Below, in pieces: positions 26,723 to 34,865 of a stretch of 64,000 nucleotides of DNA (the first letter of the stretch is position 1; each line of letters begins with the position of its first letter). The position numbers were made by a program, and so were the translations under genes. Below the pieces are notes generated by a model. That model was not told the origin of the DNA. It saw only the letters and a program-made list of their open reading frames with translations, and did no database searches. Location of the stretch: the NCBI RefSeq assembly GCF_013265555.1, contig NZ_CP041345.1, positions 914,581 to 978,580 on the forward strand, read 5' to 3'. The stretch comes from Tenuifilum thalassicum (GTDB lineage: Bacteria > Bacteroidota > Bacteroidia > Bacteroidales > Tenuifilaceae).

Positions 26723-28823
26723 TCCCCCACTGCTTCAGCATATATGCATATATAAATGCATCGTCATTAAGTTGTGCGTATCTGCCCGATGACTGCGAAT
26801 GGCCAAGCCCCATATCAACCCAAAGTAAGATTTCGCTGTCTCCCGTGTTGTTTTCTCTTAGCTTGGCGGCCCATTTTACCGGCTCGTAATATTGAACCTG
26901 ATTATCGTTAAACCCGGCGGTGATAAGCATATTTGGATATTTTTGTCGCTTTACCTGATCGTAGGGGGAGTATGATTTAATGTAAAAGTAGCAGGTTGAA
27001 TCGTTTGGATTTCCCCATTCATTATACTCAACCGTGGTTAAAGTTTTGGAGGAATCGAGCATTGTTGTAAGCACATCAACAAAGGGAACTTCAGCTACAA
27101 TTGCCTTGAATAAATCGGGGCGCATGTTGGCTACAGCTCCCATTAACATGCCACCTGCACTGCTTCCATGGGCAATAAGCATATCAGAAGAGGTGTAACC
27201 ATCAGCAATAAGTTTTTCGGCGCATGCAATAAAGTCGGTAAAAGTATTTTTCTTGTTCAAAAGCTTTCCTTGTTCGTACCAGTGTCTTCCCATTTCTTGT
27301 CCTCCACGTACATGTGCAATGGCGTAAACAACGCCTCTATCAAGAAGGCTTACCAGGTTTGGGTCAAAGGTCGTGTTGATTGAGTAGCCGTAGGCTCCGT
27401 ATCCGTATAACAGCAAAGGGGTTTCTTTTGAAAACTCAATCCCTTTTTTGTAAACCATCGATATAGGAATTTTTGCGCCATCACTGGCGGTAGCCCAAAT
27501 TCTTTTCGATTCGTAATTTGAGGGATCAAATCCTCCTAAGACTTCGTTCTGTTTTATTAATCGAATTTTGCGAGTAGTCATGTTATACTCACAAGTTGAA
27601 CCAGGTGTAGTAAGTGAGGTGTAGAAGTAGTAAAATAAATTGGTGTTGTACTCTGGGTTAATTGATGGTAGTGCAATGTAAACATCTTCACCAAAATCAA
27701 TGTAATGCTGCTCAAGTGTTTGCAAATTGGTTACTTTTACTTTTGTTAGCGCATCACGACGCTCGGTTGTAACCAGATGGTTTTTAAATGCTTCCATGGT
27801 TAAGATTAGCACTGAGCTATCGGCTGGTATTATTTCTTGCCAATTTTTTAGGTTAGGGTTGTATGTTGGGGCCCTTAGCACCCTGAAATTCTTTGCTTTA
27901 TAATTAGTGAGAAAATAGAAGTACTTTCCAGAATGGTCAACACTATATTCAAAGCCATTTTTCCTGCTGGCAATAAGTTTGAAGTTGCCTAATGGTGTTT
28001 TTGAGTTAAGATACCAGCATTCACTCGATACACCATTAGAGGTAGAGATTATTATATAGTCGTTCGACTTTGTAGTAAATACATGAGTTCGGAAAGTGTT
28101 ATCTTTTTTAGAGAAAACCAGTTTGTCCTCGTAAGGTTGAAGGATGTCGTGCCTATATACGGCCGAAGGTCGAAGTAGGCTGTCTTTGAAAGTGTAAAAA
28201 ACAAAACGGCTATCCTTAGTCCAGGCTACCTCGCCGGTAGTATTTTCAATCTTATGCTCAAGTAAACGACCTGTAGCAAGGTCTTTGAAATAGATGGTAA
28301 AATAGCGTCTCCCAATTGTGTCGACCCCGTAAGCCATGTAATTGTTATCGGGTGAGATGTCAATACTTGCTATCTGGCAATAACGATGACCTGCTGCTAC
28401 CTCATTCTCATCGAGAATAATTTCTTCGGGAGCATTCATGCTTCCTTTTCGCCTACAGTTAATCGGATATTCTTTCCCCTCTTCGTATTTTATGTAGTAG
28501 TAATAGCCATTCATAAAGACAGGAACAGTAATATCATCGCCTCTTTTACGCGATCGCATTTCAGAAACCAAACGCTTTTGAAGTTCAAGAGTCGATTCCA
28601 TTACGGCATACGTGTATGTGTTTTCTGCAAGGATGTAATCTATAACCTTTTGTGAATCGCGATAGCTAAGCCAGTAATATGGGTCTATTCTGGTATCTCC
28701 AAACATAACTAAAGCCGTATCATGTTTTTCAGCTTTTGGGTGGCTAGGAATTGTAGTGCATGATGAGCTTAACAAGACTAGGAGTGAGAAAAGGCAAATC
28801 TTTTCAATGTTTTTTAAAATCAT
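26712..28823 (-). CDS. Prolyl oligopeptidase family (S9A) lipoprotein, oligopeptidase B-like
   Basis: The start at 28823 gives a lipoprotein signal (KICLFSLLVLLSSSC). An extension to 28898 would cover the promoter at 28847-28878, so it is rejected. The protein is 703 residues. The N-terminal half is a seven-bladed propeller (EVAWTKDSRFVFYTF and repeats). The C-terminal alpha/beta hydrolase has the nucleophile Ser in HGSSAGGMLMG, Asp in TAGFNDNQVQYYEPVKW and His in GLGHSQSSGRY. GGQEMGRHWYEQGKLLNKKNTFTDFIACAEKLI is diagnostic of protease II-type enzymes, which cleave short peptides after basic residues. Location is the envelope, probably the periplasmic face. Confidence 0.93.
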   Translation of the reverse strand: MILKNIEKICLFSLLVLLSSSCTTIPSHPKAEKHDTALVMFGDTRIDPYYWLSYRDSQKVIDYILAENTYTYAVMESTLELQKRLVSEMRSRKRGDDITVPVFMNGYYYYIKYEEGKEYPINCRRKGSMNAPEEIILDENEVAAGHRYCQIASIDISPDNNYMAYGVDTIGRRYFTIYFKDLATGRLLEHKIENTTGEVAWTKDSRFVFYTFKDSLLRPSAVYRHDILQPYEDKLVFSKKDNTFRTHVFTTKSNDYIIISTSNGVSSECWYLNSKTPLGNFKLIASRKNGFEYSVDHSGKYFYFLTNYKAKNFRVLRAPTYNPNLKNWQEIIPADSSVLILTMEAFKNHLVTTERRDALTKVKVTNLQTLEQHYIDFGEDVYIALPSINPEYNTNLFYYFYTSLTTPGSTCEYNMTTRKIRLIKQNEVLGGFDPSNYESKRIWATASDGAKIPISMVYKKGIEFSKETPLLLYGYGAYGYSINTTFDPNLVSLLDRGVVYAIAHVRGGQEMGRHWYEQGKLLNKKNTFTDFIACAEKLIADGYTSSDMLIAHGSSAGGMLMGAVANMRPDLFKAIVAEVPFVDVLTTMLDSSKTLTTVEYNEWGNPNDSTCYFYIKSYSPYDQVKRQKYPNMLITAGFNDNQVQYYEPVKWAAKLRENNTGDSEILLWVDMGLGHSQSSGRYAQLNDDAFIYAYMLKQWGITD

Positions 28824-28846
28824 TCTTTCATCAGATTTTTGAAAAT

Positions 28847-28878
28847 CAAATTTATCACATTGATTACTTTTATACAAA
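28847..28878 (-). promoter_or_regulatory. Promoter of the S9 oligopeptidase gene
   Basis: On the minus strand TTTG (28878-28875), a 20-bp spacer and TAAATTTG (28854-28847) match the Bacteroidota -33/-7 pattern exactly. The start codon at 28823 follows at a sensible distance. This decides against the longer open frame. Confidence 0.65.
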
Positions 28879-28905
28879 ATATCGTTAATTTTATTCAATT
28901 GAATC

Positions 28906-28938
28906 TTTGTTTATGTTGGCTAAACATATTTATCTTTT
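28906..28938 (+). promoter_or_regulatory. Candidate promoter of the TlpA-like gene
   Basis: TTTG at 28906-28909, a 21-bp spacer and TATCTTTT at 28931-28938 (one mismatch to TAnnTTTG) lie 26 bp before the start at 28965. The arrangement makes this a divergent promoter region with the S9 gene. Confidence 0.4.
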
Positions 28939-28964
28939 AGCTGTTTAACAATAAAAAGTTTAAT

Positions 28965-29468
28965 ATGAAGAAGTTTCTTGCACTAATAATTCTGCTAGCA
29001 TTTTTTTTTGGGTGTAGCAGTAAAATACAAGAAAAGCAAAACACCGAAATACCAATTGTTAACTTTTCTGGGGTAAAACCTTATTTAAGTAGCGTTTCCG
29101 ATACGGTTTATGTTATAAACTTTTGGGCTACATGGTGCGCACCTTGTGTTAAGGAATTCCCATATTTTGAAGAAGTTTTAAATCGATATAAAAACCGAAA
29201 GGTAAAAGTTTTGATGATAAACCTGGATTTTCCAAATCAGCTCGATAAGAGCTTAAAGCCATTCCTTGCAGAAAGGGAGTCCCGCATAAATGTGATTGTG
29301 CTGGATGACCCGAATCAGAATGAATGGATAAATAAAGTTGATTCAACGTGGAGTGGCGCACTTCCTGCCACATTAATATACAAGGGCTCAGACCGGGTCT
29401 TTTATGAAGGACCAGTAGAGTTGAGTGATTTAACTGTTAAAATTGACAGTTTACTTTTAAAACCTTAA
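28965..29468 (+). CDS. TlpA/ResA-like thioredoxin-fold lipoprotein
   Basis: The 167-residue lipoprotein (signal LIILLAFFFGC) carries a thioredoxin fold with active site WATWCAPC in VINFWATWCAPCVKEFPYFEE and the cis-proline region SGALPATLIYKG. TlpA/ResA proteins are membrane-tethered periplasmic thiol reductants, used for cytochrome c maturation or disulfide repair. The residues after the lipid Cys (SSKIQEK) lack the acidic surface-export signal, in line with a periplasmic position. The next gene, also thioredoxin-fold, starts 11 bp downstream, so they form a two-gene unit. Confidence 0.9.
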   Translation: MKKFLALIILLAFFFGCSSKIQEKQNTEIPIVNFSGVKPYLSSVSDTVYVINFWATWCAPCVKEFPYFEEVLNRYKNRKVKVLMINLDFPNQLDKSLKPFLAERESRINVIVLDDPNQNEWINKVDSTWSGALPATLIYKGSDRVFYEGPVELSDLTVKIDSLLLKP

Positions 29469-29479
29469 AATCTAAAGTT

Positions 29480-30079
29480 ATGAAGAAGATGATGTTAACG
29501 TTTGCTGCTACCTTTATGGTTGCCGCACTTTTTGCTCAGGGTTTAAAAATTGGCGATAAGGCCCCTGACTTTCGCCTAAAAAATGTTGATGGTAAAATGA
29601 TTTCCCTTGCCGATTACAAGGATGCTAAAGGGTTTATAGTGATATTCTCTTGTAACCATTGCCCATTTGTAAAGGCGTATGAGGACAGGATTATTGAACT
29701 TCACAAGAAGTTTGAACCTAAGGGCTTCCCTGTAGTAGCCATTAACTCAAATGATCCTAATGTTGTGCCTGAAGATTCTTATGAGAAGATGATAGAGCGT
29801 GCAAAGGAGAAAGACTTTCCTTTTGCCTATCTTTTTGATGAGGGGCAAAATGTTTACCCCAAGTATGGCGCTACAAGAACGCCTCATGTTTTCATTTTAA
29901 GCAAAAACAAGGGCAACCTGGTTGTAGAGTACATAGGCACAATTGATGACAACTACAAAGATGCCTCAGCTGTTAAAACAAAGTATGTGGAGGATGCGGT
30001 TAATGCACTTTTAGCAGGTAAAAAGCCTCCAGTAACCGAAACCAAAGCCATTGGATGTTCAATTAAGGTAAAAAAGTAG
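29480..30079 (+). CDS. Exported thioredoxin-like (AhpC/TSA-type) protein
   Basis: The 199-residue protein has a signal peptide (MKKMMLTFAATFMVAALFAQG) and then the redoxin opening KIGDKAPDFRLKNVDGKMISLADYKDAKGFIVIFSCNHCPF. The cysteine pair is in CNHCPFVKAYE, a CxxC followed by P as in the family often annotated thioredoxin family protein/redoxin. The cis-Pro is in GATRTPHVFILS. The C-terminus holds a lone Cys (AIGCSIKVKK). It probably works in the periplasm with the TlpA-like lipoprotein encoded 11 bp upstream. Whether it is a peroxidase or a reductase is not decidable here. Confidence 0.88.
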   Translation: MKKMMLTFAATFMVAALFAQGLKIGDKAPDFRLKNVDGKMISLADYKDAKGFIVIFSCNHCPFVKAYEDRIIELHKKFEPKGFPVVAINSNDPNVVPEDSYEKMIERAKEKDFPFAYLFDEGQNVYPKYGATRTPHVFILSKNKGNLVVEYIGTIDDNYKDASAVKTKYVEDAVNALLAGKKPPVTETKAIGCSIKVKK

Positions 30080-30099
30080 TTTTATCTTATATTTTTGTT

Positions 30100-30127
30100 G
30101 GCCGCTTCGTTTGAGGCGGCTTTTTTA
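30100..30127 (+). terminator. Rho-independent terminator after the thioredoxin pair
   Basis: GCCGCTTC (30101-30108), loop GTTT, GAGGCGGC (30113-30120) forms an 8-bp stem with one G-T wobble, followed by six T. It ends the two-gene unit before mnmD. Confidence 0.9.
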
Positions 30128-30151
30128 TTAGCTTAGCTCAAAAATAAAATC

Positions 30152-30823
30152 ATGGCGTATCTTAAAGTGGTTCCAACATCCGACGGCAGCCCAACCCTTT
30201 TTAGTGATAAATTTAATGCGCACTACCATTCTATAAACGGTGCAATTACCGAATCGAACCATGTCTTTATAAATGCTGGTTTTAAAAAGGTTGCAGAAAA
30301 CAGGTCGTTTGTCAGGGTGTTGGAGGTTGGCCTTGGAACATGTCTAAATTCAGCTTTAACAGCAGTAGCTGCTAAAGGGTGGGTTGTTAAAGTAGAATAT
30401 TTTGGTATTGAAATGTTCCCTCCTGAAAAACCATTGCTTAAAAATATGATTAGTAACTTTAATACAGAGAGTGAACTAAAAGAGCAATGGCTAAAAGTTG
30501 CTCAGGCTCCATTTGGTGAGTCTACAATTATAAACAATAAATTTTCAATACATAAGATTGAGGATGATTTTTGTAAATGGATCCCGTCGATAAATTTTGA
30601 TGTTGTCTATTTTGATGCCTTTGCACCCGATGATCAACCAGAGATGTGGAGTATTGAGAACTTTAAGAAACTATTTCTGTGTTTGAACCCAAATGGAATT
30701 TTAGTTACCTATTCAGCAAAGGGAGTTGTTAAACAAAATTTAAGAGATGCAGGTTTCAAGGTGGAGCGTTTGAGTGGGCCTCCAGGTAAACGCCATATGA
30801 TAAGAGCAATTAAGGTGACTTAA
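30152..30823 (+). CDS. mnmD: tRNA (mnm5s2U34) methyltransferase, MnmD
   Basis: The 223-residue protein is a stand-alone version of the MnmC methyltransferase domain (DUF752). It makes the last methylation of 5-methylaminomethyl-2-thiouridine in the tRNA wobble position. Diagnostic stretches are the opening ESNHVFINAGFKKV, SAM-binding VLEVGLGTCLNSALTAVAA, catalytic YFDAFAPDDQPEMWSIENFKKLF, and the C-terminal VERLSGPPGKRHMIRA. The FAD-dependent oxidoreductase half of enteric MnmC is absent, as is normal for MnmD outside Gammaproteobacteria. It is a single gene after a terminator. Confidence 0.92.
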   Translation: MAYLKVVPTSDGSPTLFSDKFNAHYHSINGAITESNHVFINAGFKKVAENRSFVRVLEVGLGTCLNSALTAVAAKGWVVKVEYFGIEMFPPEKPLLKNMISNFNTESELKEQWLKVAQAPFGESTIINNKFSIHKIEDDFCKWIPSINFDVVYFDAFAPDDQPEMWSIENFKKLFLCLNPNGILVTYSAKGVVKQNLRDAGFKVERLSGPPGKRHMIRAIKVT

Positions 30824-30846
30824 CCATACAAAAAAGGTTAACAGTA

Positions 30847-30877
30847 TTGTTACAATTCAAAAAGTGTCGTATATTCG
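30847..30877 (+). promoter_or_regulatory. Promoter of the FKBP lipoprotein gene
   Basis: TTG at 30847-30849, a 20-bp spacer and TATATTCG at 30870-30877 (one mismatch to TAnnTTTG) precede the start at 30920 by about 40 bp. Confidence 0.5.
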
Positions 30878-30919
30878 CAATGAATAAATTTTGAAGAATT
30901 AATCTAAATTAATTATACC

Positions 30920-31636
30920 ATGAAGTTTAAAAGTTTATTAGTTGCCGCATTGGCATTTCCTGTAATGGTTTCTTGCCAGAGCTCAAATAAAAAGGTTGGC
31001 AAAGTTATTTTAAAATCCGATACCGACAGCTTAAGTTACGCACTAGGTGTTAATATCTCATCAAGTTTTAAAAATGCTAACTTCAAAGAAATTAACTTTA
31101 AAGCTGTAGCACGTGCAATTCAGGATGTTTATAGTGATGATTCTGCACAAGTAAAAATGACCAATGAAGAAGCGATGAATGTCATTAGGACATATTTTGA
31201 TCGTCAACAAAAAAAATTAGCTGAAGAGAATCGCATTGCTAGTGAGAAGTTCCTTGAAGAAAATAAAACTAAAGAGGGTGTTATTGTTGATTCCTCGGGA
31301 TTGCAATACAAAATAATTGAAGAAGGTACTGGTCCAATGCCAACTGCAGAAGACGTTGTTAAAGTTCACTACAAAGGGACTCTGATAGATGGAACTCAGT
31401 TTGATTCATCATACGATAGGGGAGAGCCTGCCCAATTTAAATTAAACCAAGTAATTAAGGGTTGGACAATCGGTTTGCAAAAAATGAAAGTAGGATCAAA
31501 GTTTATACTTTACATACCTAGCGATTTGGCCTATGGCGAAACAGTACGCCCTGGTGGACCTATTGGTCCTAACCAAGCTCTCATTTTTGAGGTTGAACTT
31601 CTTGACATTGTTAAAGATACCTCAAATAATAAATAA
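30920..31636 (+). CDS. FKBP-type peptidyl-prolyl isomerase lipoprotein (FkpA/Mip-like)
   Basis: The 238-residue lipoprotein (signal VAALAFPVMVSC) has an N-terminal dimerisation helix region (SLSYALGVNISSSFKNAN, then a long helix with FDRQQKKLAEENRIASEKFLEENKTKEGV) and a C-terminal FKBP domain at about residues 125-235. The FKBP part has VKVHYKGTLIDGTQFDSSYDRGEPAQF, VIKGWTIGLQKMKVGSKFILYIPSDLAYG and FEVELLDI, with the conserved aromatic pocket residues. This matches Mip/FkpA chaperone-isomerases of the periplasm. The residues after Cys are not acidic. It is a single gene with promoter and terminator. Confidence 0.94.
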   Translation: MKFKSLLVAALAFPVMVSCQSSNKKVGKVILKSDTDSLSYALGVNISSSFKNANFKEINFKAVARAIQDVYSDDSAQVKMTNEEAMNVIRTYFDRQQKKLAEENRIASEKFLEENKTKEGVIVDSSGLQYKIIEEGTGPMPTAEDVVKVHYKGTLIDGTQFDSSYDRGEPAQFKLNQVIKGWTIGLQKMKVGSKFILYIPSDLAYGETVRPGGPIGPNQALIFEVELLDIVKDTSNNK

Positions 31637-31657
31637 ATAATTCTACTTTAATTATTT

Positions 31658-31687
31658 AGCCGGGTTGGTTTACCACCCGGCTTTTTA
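31658..31687 (+). terminator. Rho-independent terminator after the FKBP gene
   Basis: AGCCGGG (31658-31664) pairs with CCCGGCT (31676-31682), with an inner GG/CC extension, and is followed by TTTTT. It ends the FKBP unit just before the DUF3127 gene. Confidence 0.9.
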
Positions 31688-31699
31688 ATCTAGCACAGG

Positions 31700-32062
31700 A
31701 TGGAAATAAAAGGTAAATTGATCAAAGCGCTCGACCAGCAAAGCGGACAGGGAAAAAATGGCACCTGGGTCAAGCAAGAGTTTATTATTGAAACGCAGGA
31801 GCAATACCCCAGAAAGGTATGTATTTCGCTTTGGGGCGATAAGGTTAAGGAATTGGAATCAATCCAAGTAGGCGATTTATTAACTGCTTCAATTAATATT
31901 GAATCGCGTGAGTATAATGGCAGGTGGTATACCGACATTCGTGCCTGGCGAATTGTAAAGGAAAACGTGTCCAACGATTCTTCAGTACCACCTGACTCCC
32001 CTCCGTTTAATGAAAGTGATTTTCCCGATATTAACGAAAGCGATGAGGATTTCCCCTTTTAG
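31700..32062 (+). CDS. DUF3127 OB-fold-like protein with SSB-type acidic tail
   Basis: The 120-residue protein matches DUF3127 (MEIKGKLIKALDQQSGQGKNG, WVKQEFIIETQEQYPRKVCISLWGDK, VGDLLTASINIESREYNGRWYTDIRAWRI). The strand pattern looks like an OB fold. After about residue 90 comes a low-complexity acidic linker rich in S, P, D and E that ends in DEDFPF. This is strikingly like the DDDIPF tip of single-stranded DNA-binding protein, which recruits repair and replication partners. The family has no established function known to me. It lies between a terminator and the MscS gene 22 bp downstream. Confidence 0.88.
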   Translation: MEIKGKLIKALDQQSGQGKNGTWVKQEFIIETQEQYPRKVCISLWGDKVKELESIQVGDLLTASINIESREYNGRWYTDIRAWRIVKENVSNDSSVPPDSPPFNESDFPDINESDEDFPF

Positions 32063-32084
32063 TCAAACTAAATTTTAATAAACC

Positions 32085-33365
32085 ATGGAAACTATTAGTG
32101 AGCAAATCATTCATAAATACCAGTTTCTCGAAAACTTGGAATCATGGTTATTTAATATGGGGTTCAGTGAGAATCTTGCTCAATTAGCAAAGGTTTCCAT
32201 TGCTTTGGTAGGAATTCTTATATTGGCCTTTATCGCTGATTTTATTGCTAAGCGTATTTTTCTTACCTCAATGGAAAGGATAGCACACTTTACTAAAACC
32301 GATTGGGATGATATTTTAGTAGAAAAACGTTTTTTCCATCAATTGGCTCACTTCGCCCCTGCAATACTGGTCTACCTTACCATAGGCGTTGCTCTATATG
32401 ATTACTCTCCCAAACTTACCATAGTTTTTCAGGCGTTAGTAAAAATTTATATGGTTTATCTTTCGGTTAGCACTCTGTCAATTCTTCTTGATAGCATTAA
32501 TATCATTTACCAAAAGTACCCTTTCGCCGCTAGCCGACCAATAAAAGGCTATCTTCAAGTTATAAAAATAATTCTTTACATATTTGCTGGAATAATTGTA
32601 GTTGCTATTCTCATTAATCGCGATCCATCATCGCTAATATTAGGGTTAGGGGCTTCTACGGCCATTTTAATGTTGGTGTTTAAAGATGCAATTAATGGTT
32701 TGGTTGCTTCCATTCAACTTTCTGCAAATAAGATGCTTAAGATAGGTGATTGGATTGAAATGCCTAATCGAAATCTTGATGGGAATGTCATAGATATAAG
32801 CTTAACCACTGTTAAAGTTCAGAATTGGGATAAAACAATAACTACCGTTCCTCCTTATGCTCTGGTTAATGAAAGTTTCAAGAATTGGAGAGGAATGGAA
32901 GAGTCTGACGGACGAAGGGTGATGAAATCGCTCATTATCGATTCAAAGACCATTAAGTTTTGTAATAGAGAGCTGCTTGAGCGTTTATCAAAGATAAATC
33001 TTATTAAGAATATTGTTGCTGAGGTTAATCTGAATGATGTAGATGATCAGGATCAGATTGCTCTTATTAATGCCGGTGCACAAACCAATCTTAATCTCTT
33101 CCGTAGGTATGTTTATGAATACCTTTCGCATCATCCTCAGGTAAATAAAAGCCTTACTCTAATTGTTCGACTAAAGCAGCCTACCGAATTTGGAATTCCA
33201 TTTGAGATGTACTTCTTTTTGAAAGAAAAGCGATGGACTCAATATGAGATCATTCAATCGAAAATAATTGATCATATTTTTGCTGCATTACCGGTTTTTG
33301 ATTTGAAAGTATACCAGCGTTTAACAAGCGATGATATCAGAGCTTTGGTAAACAAGTTAAATTAG
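32085..33365 (+). CDS. Mechanosensitive ion channel, MscS family (YbdG-like)
   Basis: The 426-residue inner-membrane protein has about five hydrophobic segments in its first 190 residues (for example VSIALVGILILAFIADFIA) and then the pore-lining and beta domain. The latter reads DAINGLVASIQLSANKMLKIGDWIEMPNRNLDGNVIDISLTTVKVQNWDKTITTVPPYALVNESFKNW. The following stretch (WRGMEESDGRRVMKSLIID) is the hallmark of the YbdG branch, which gives small osmotic-shock conductances. The long C-terminal domain is cytoplasmic. It follows DUF3127 by 22 bp and may be co-transcribed. Confidence 0.92.
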   Translation: METISEQIIHKYQFLENLESWLFNMGFSENLAQLAKVSIALVGILILAFIADFIAKRIFLTSMERIAHFTKTDWDDILVEKRFFHQLAHFAPAILVYLTIGVALYDYSPKLTIVFQALVKIYMVYLSVSTLSILLDSINIIYQKYPFAASRPIKGYLQVIKIILYIFAGIIVVAILINRDPSSLILGLGASTAILMLVFKDAINGLVASIQLSANKMLKIGDWIEMPNRNLDGNVIDISLTTVKVQNWDKTITTVPPYALVNESFKNWRGMEESDGRRVMKSLIIDSKTIKFCNRELLERLSKINLIKNIVAEVNLNDVDDQDQIALINAGAQTNLNLFRRYVYEYLSHHPQVNKSLTLIVRLKQPTEFGIPFEMYFFLKEKRWTQYEIIQSKIIDHIFAALPVFDLKVYQRLTSDDIRALVNKLN

Positions 33366-33415
33366 TAGTTTGAAAGAGTCATACTAAATTATGAGCAAAT
33401 AATTTTTAAGGGAAT

Positions 33416-33889
33416 ATGAACGAACACGAAAAATTTATGGATGAGGCCATCAAGCTTGCTATTGATGGTGTTATAGCTGGCGAAGGGGGACCTTTTGGTG
33501 CTATAGTTGTTAAAGATGGTAAAATTGTAGGTCGCGGGAATAACCATGTAACCTCAACCAACGATCCTACAGCTCATGCCGAGGTGATGGCCATAAGAGA
33601 CGCGTGTAAGAACCTGAACACTTTTCAGCTAAACGGATGCGTACTTTATACTTCGTGCGAGCCATGCCCCATGTGCTTTGGCGCAATTTATTGGGCTCGT
33701 CTCGACAAGGTATACTACTCTGCCAACCGTCATATGGCTTCATATCATGGATTTGACGACAGCTTCATTTATGATGAGGTCAATCTTTCTTTTGACCATC
33801 GCAGGATACCTTTTATACATGTTAGCCCCGAAAAGGGAGTAGTACCCTTCAGGGAGTGGGACAAGAAAGAGAATAAAATTAAATACTAA
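33416..33889 (+). CDS. guaD: Guanine deaminase (nucleoside deaminase family)
   Basis: The 157-residue cytidine-deaminase-fold enzyme has the zinc site HAE (His54, Glu56 as proton shuttle) and PCPMC (Cys84, Cys87). The C-terminal signature GFDDSFIYDEV and the LYTSCEPCPMCFGAIYWARLDKVYYSANRH stretch match Bacillus GuaD rather than the tRNA deaminase TadA. It would convert guanine to xanthine in purine salvage. It is cytosolic. The 50-bp gap upstream leaves room for its own promoter, but none is obvious. The following patatin gene is 52 bp downstream. Confidence 0.9.
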   Translation: MNEHEKFMDEAIKLAIDGVIAGEGGPFGAIVVKDGKIVGRGNNHVTSTNDPTAHAEVMAIRDACKNLNTFQLNGCVLYTSCEPCPMCFGAIYWARLDKVYYSANRHMASYHGFDDSFIYDEVNLSFDHRRIPFIHVSPEKGVVPFREWDKKENKIKY

Positions 33890-33941
33890 CCTTAATTAGA
33901 CATTCTTTGAGTCTCGGAATGTTGCTAAAATTCAGTTAGAT

Positions 33942-34865
33942 ATGAAGAAATCAAAGAATGTTGCTCTGGTATTAGGGAGTGGGGGAGCCAGGGGGCTTGC
34001 CCATATTGGAGTAATTGAAGAGCTTGAACGTAGAGGTTATAATATTACCTCCATTTCAGGTTCTTCAATGGGGGCATTGGTAGGTGGCCTGTTAGCAGCC
34101 AATAGGTTGGAAGAATACAAAGAGTGGATAATTTCTTTAGATAAGATTGATATACTAACTCTTATTGACTTTACCATTTCGTCTAGAGGAATTGTTAAAG
34201 GCCACAAGGTGTTTGAGCGAATGCAAGAGCTCAACCTTATACCCAATGTAAATATTGAGGATTTGCCAACTCCTTACACCGCTGTTGCTGTTGATATATT
34301 AAATAACAAGCTGGTAGTTTTTAATTCTGGAAATTTACAAACTGCAATTAGAGCATCTATTTCAATACCAAATGTATTTACACCTTTACAATGTAATGGT
34401 TCCATTTTAGTTGATGGAGGCGTTTTATCACCTTTGCCTCTTGAATATATTAAGAGACAGGATGATGACTTGCTTATTGCTGTAGATTTAAACGCAATAA
34501 AGCCGTATGACCATGAAAAAAAGGAAAAGGACGATAAAAAGAGTTGGAGCATAGATAATCCTAAATTTGAAAAGCTAGTTAAGCAGTGGGATAGGCTATT
34601 TGGTCATTTTGTTGATAACCATAAGGGGGAGGAAGAAGGTAAGAAAGTCCAACCGAAATCGCTTGGTTATTTTGATTTGGCAATGCGTTCCATTCAACTT
34701 ATGCAAGCGCAGCTCACACAATATGCACTTAAAGTAACTCCGCCTGATGCGTTAATTTCAATATCAAAAAACTCTGCAACCGTTTTTGAGTTTTACAGAG
34801 CTAAAGAGCTAATTGAGTATGGTCGGACGGAGTGCGCTAAGGTGCTTGACGAGAAAGGCTTATAG
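33942..34865 (+). CDS. Patatin-like phospholipase, RssA/NTE family
   Basis: The 307-residue acyl hydrolase has the oxyanion hole GSGGARGLAHIGVIEELE, the nucleophile elbow GSSMGALVGG (Gly-Ser-Ser-Met-Gly) at about residue 42, and the catalytic Asp in VDGGVLSPLP. This Ser-Asp dyad defines patatins. No signal peptide is present, so it is a cytosolic enzyme, probably acting on lipids or acyl esters. A charged insert (HEKKEKDDKKSW and HKGEEEGKKVQPK) is specific to this group. It overlaps the convergent rlmB by 6 bp. Confidence 0.92.
   Translation: MKKSKNVALVLGSGGARGLAHIGVIEELERRGYNITSISGSSMGALVGGLLAANRLEEYKEWIISLDKIDILTLIDFTISSRGIVKGHKVFERMQELNLIPNVNIEDLPTPYTAVAVDILNNKLVVFNSGNLQTAIRASISIPNVFTPLQCNGSILVDGGVLSPLPLEYIKRQDDDLLIAVDLNAIKPYDHEKKEKDDKKSWSIDNPKFEKLVKQWDRLFGHFVDNHKGEEEGKKVQPKSLGYFDLAMRSIQLMQAQLTQYALKVTPPDALISISKNSATVFEFYRAKELIEYGRTECAKVLDEKGL

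Noticed and set aside
33900-33922. Inverted repeat ACATTC/GAATGT between guaD and the patatin gene
   Set aside because: Short, with a large interrupted loop and no T-run, so not a convincing terminator or operator.
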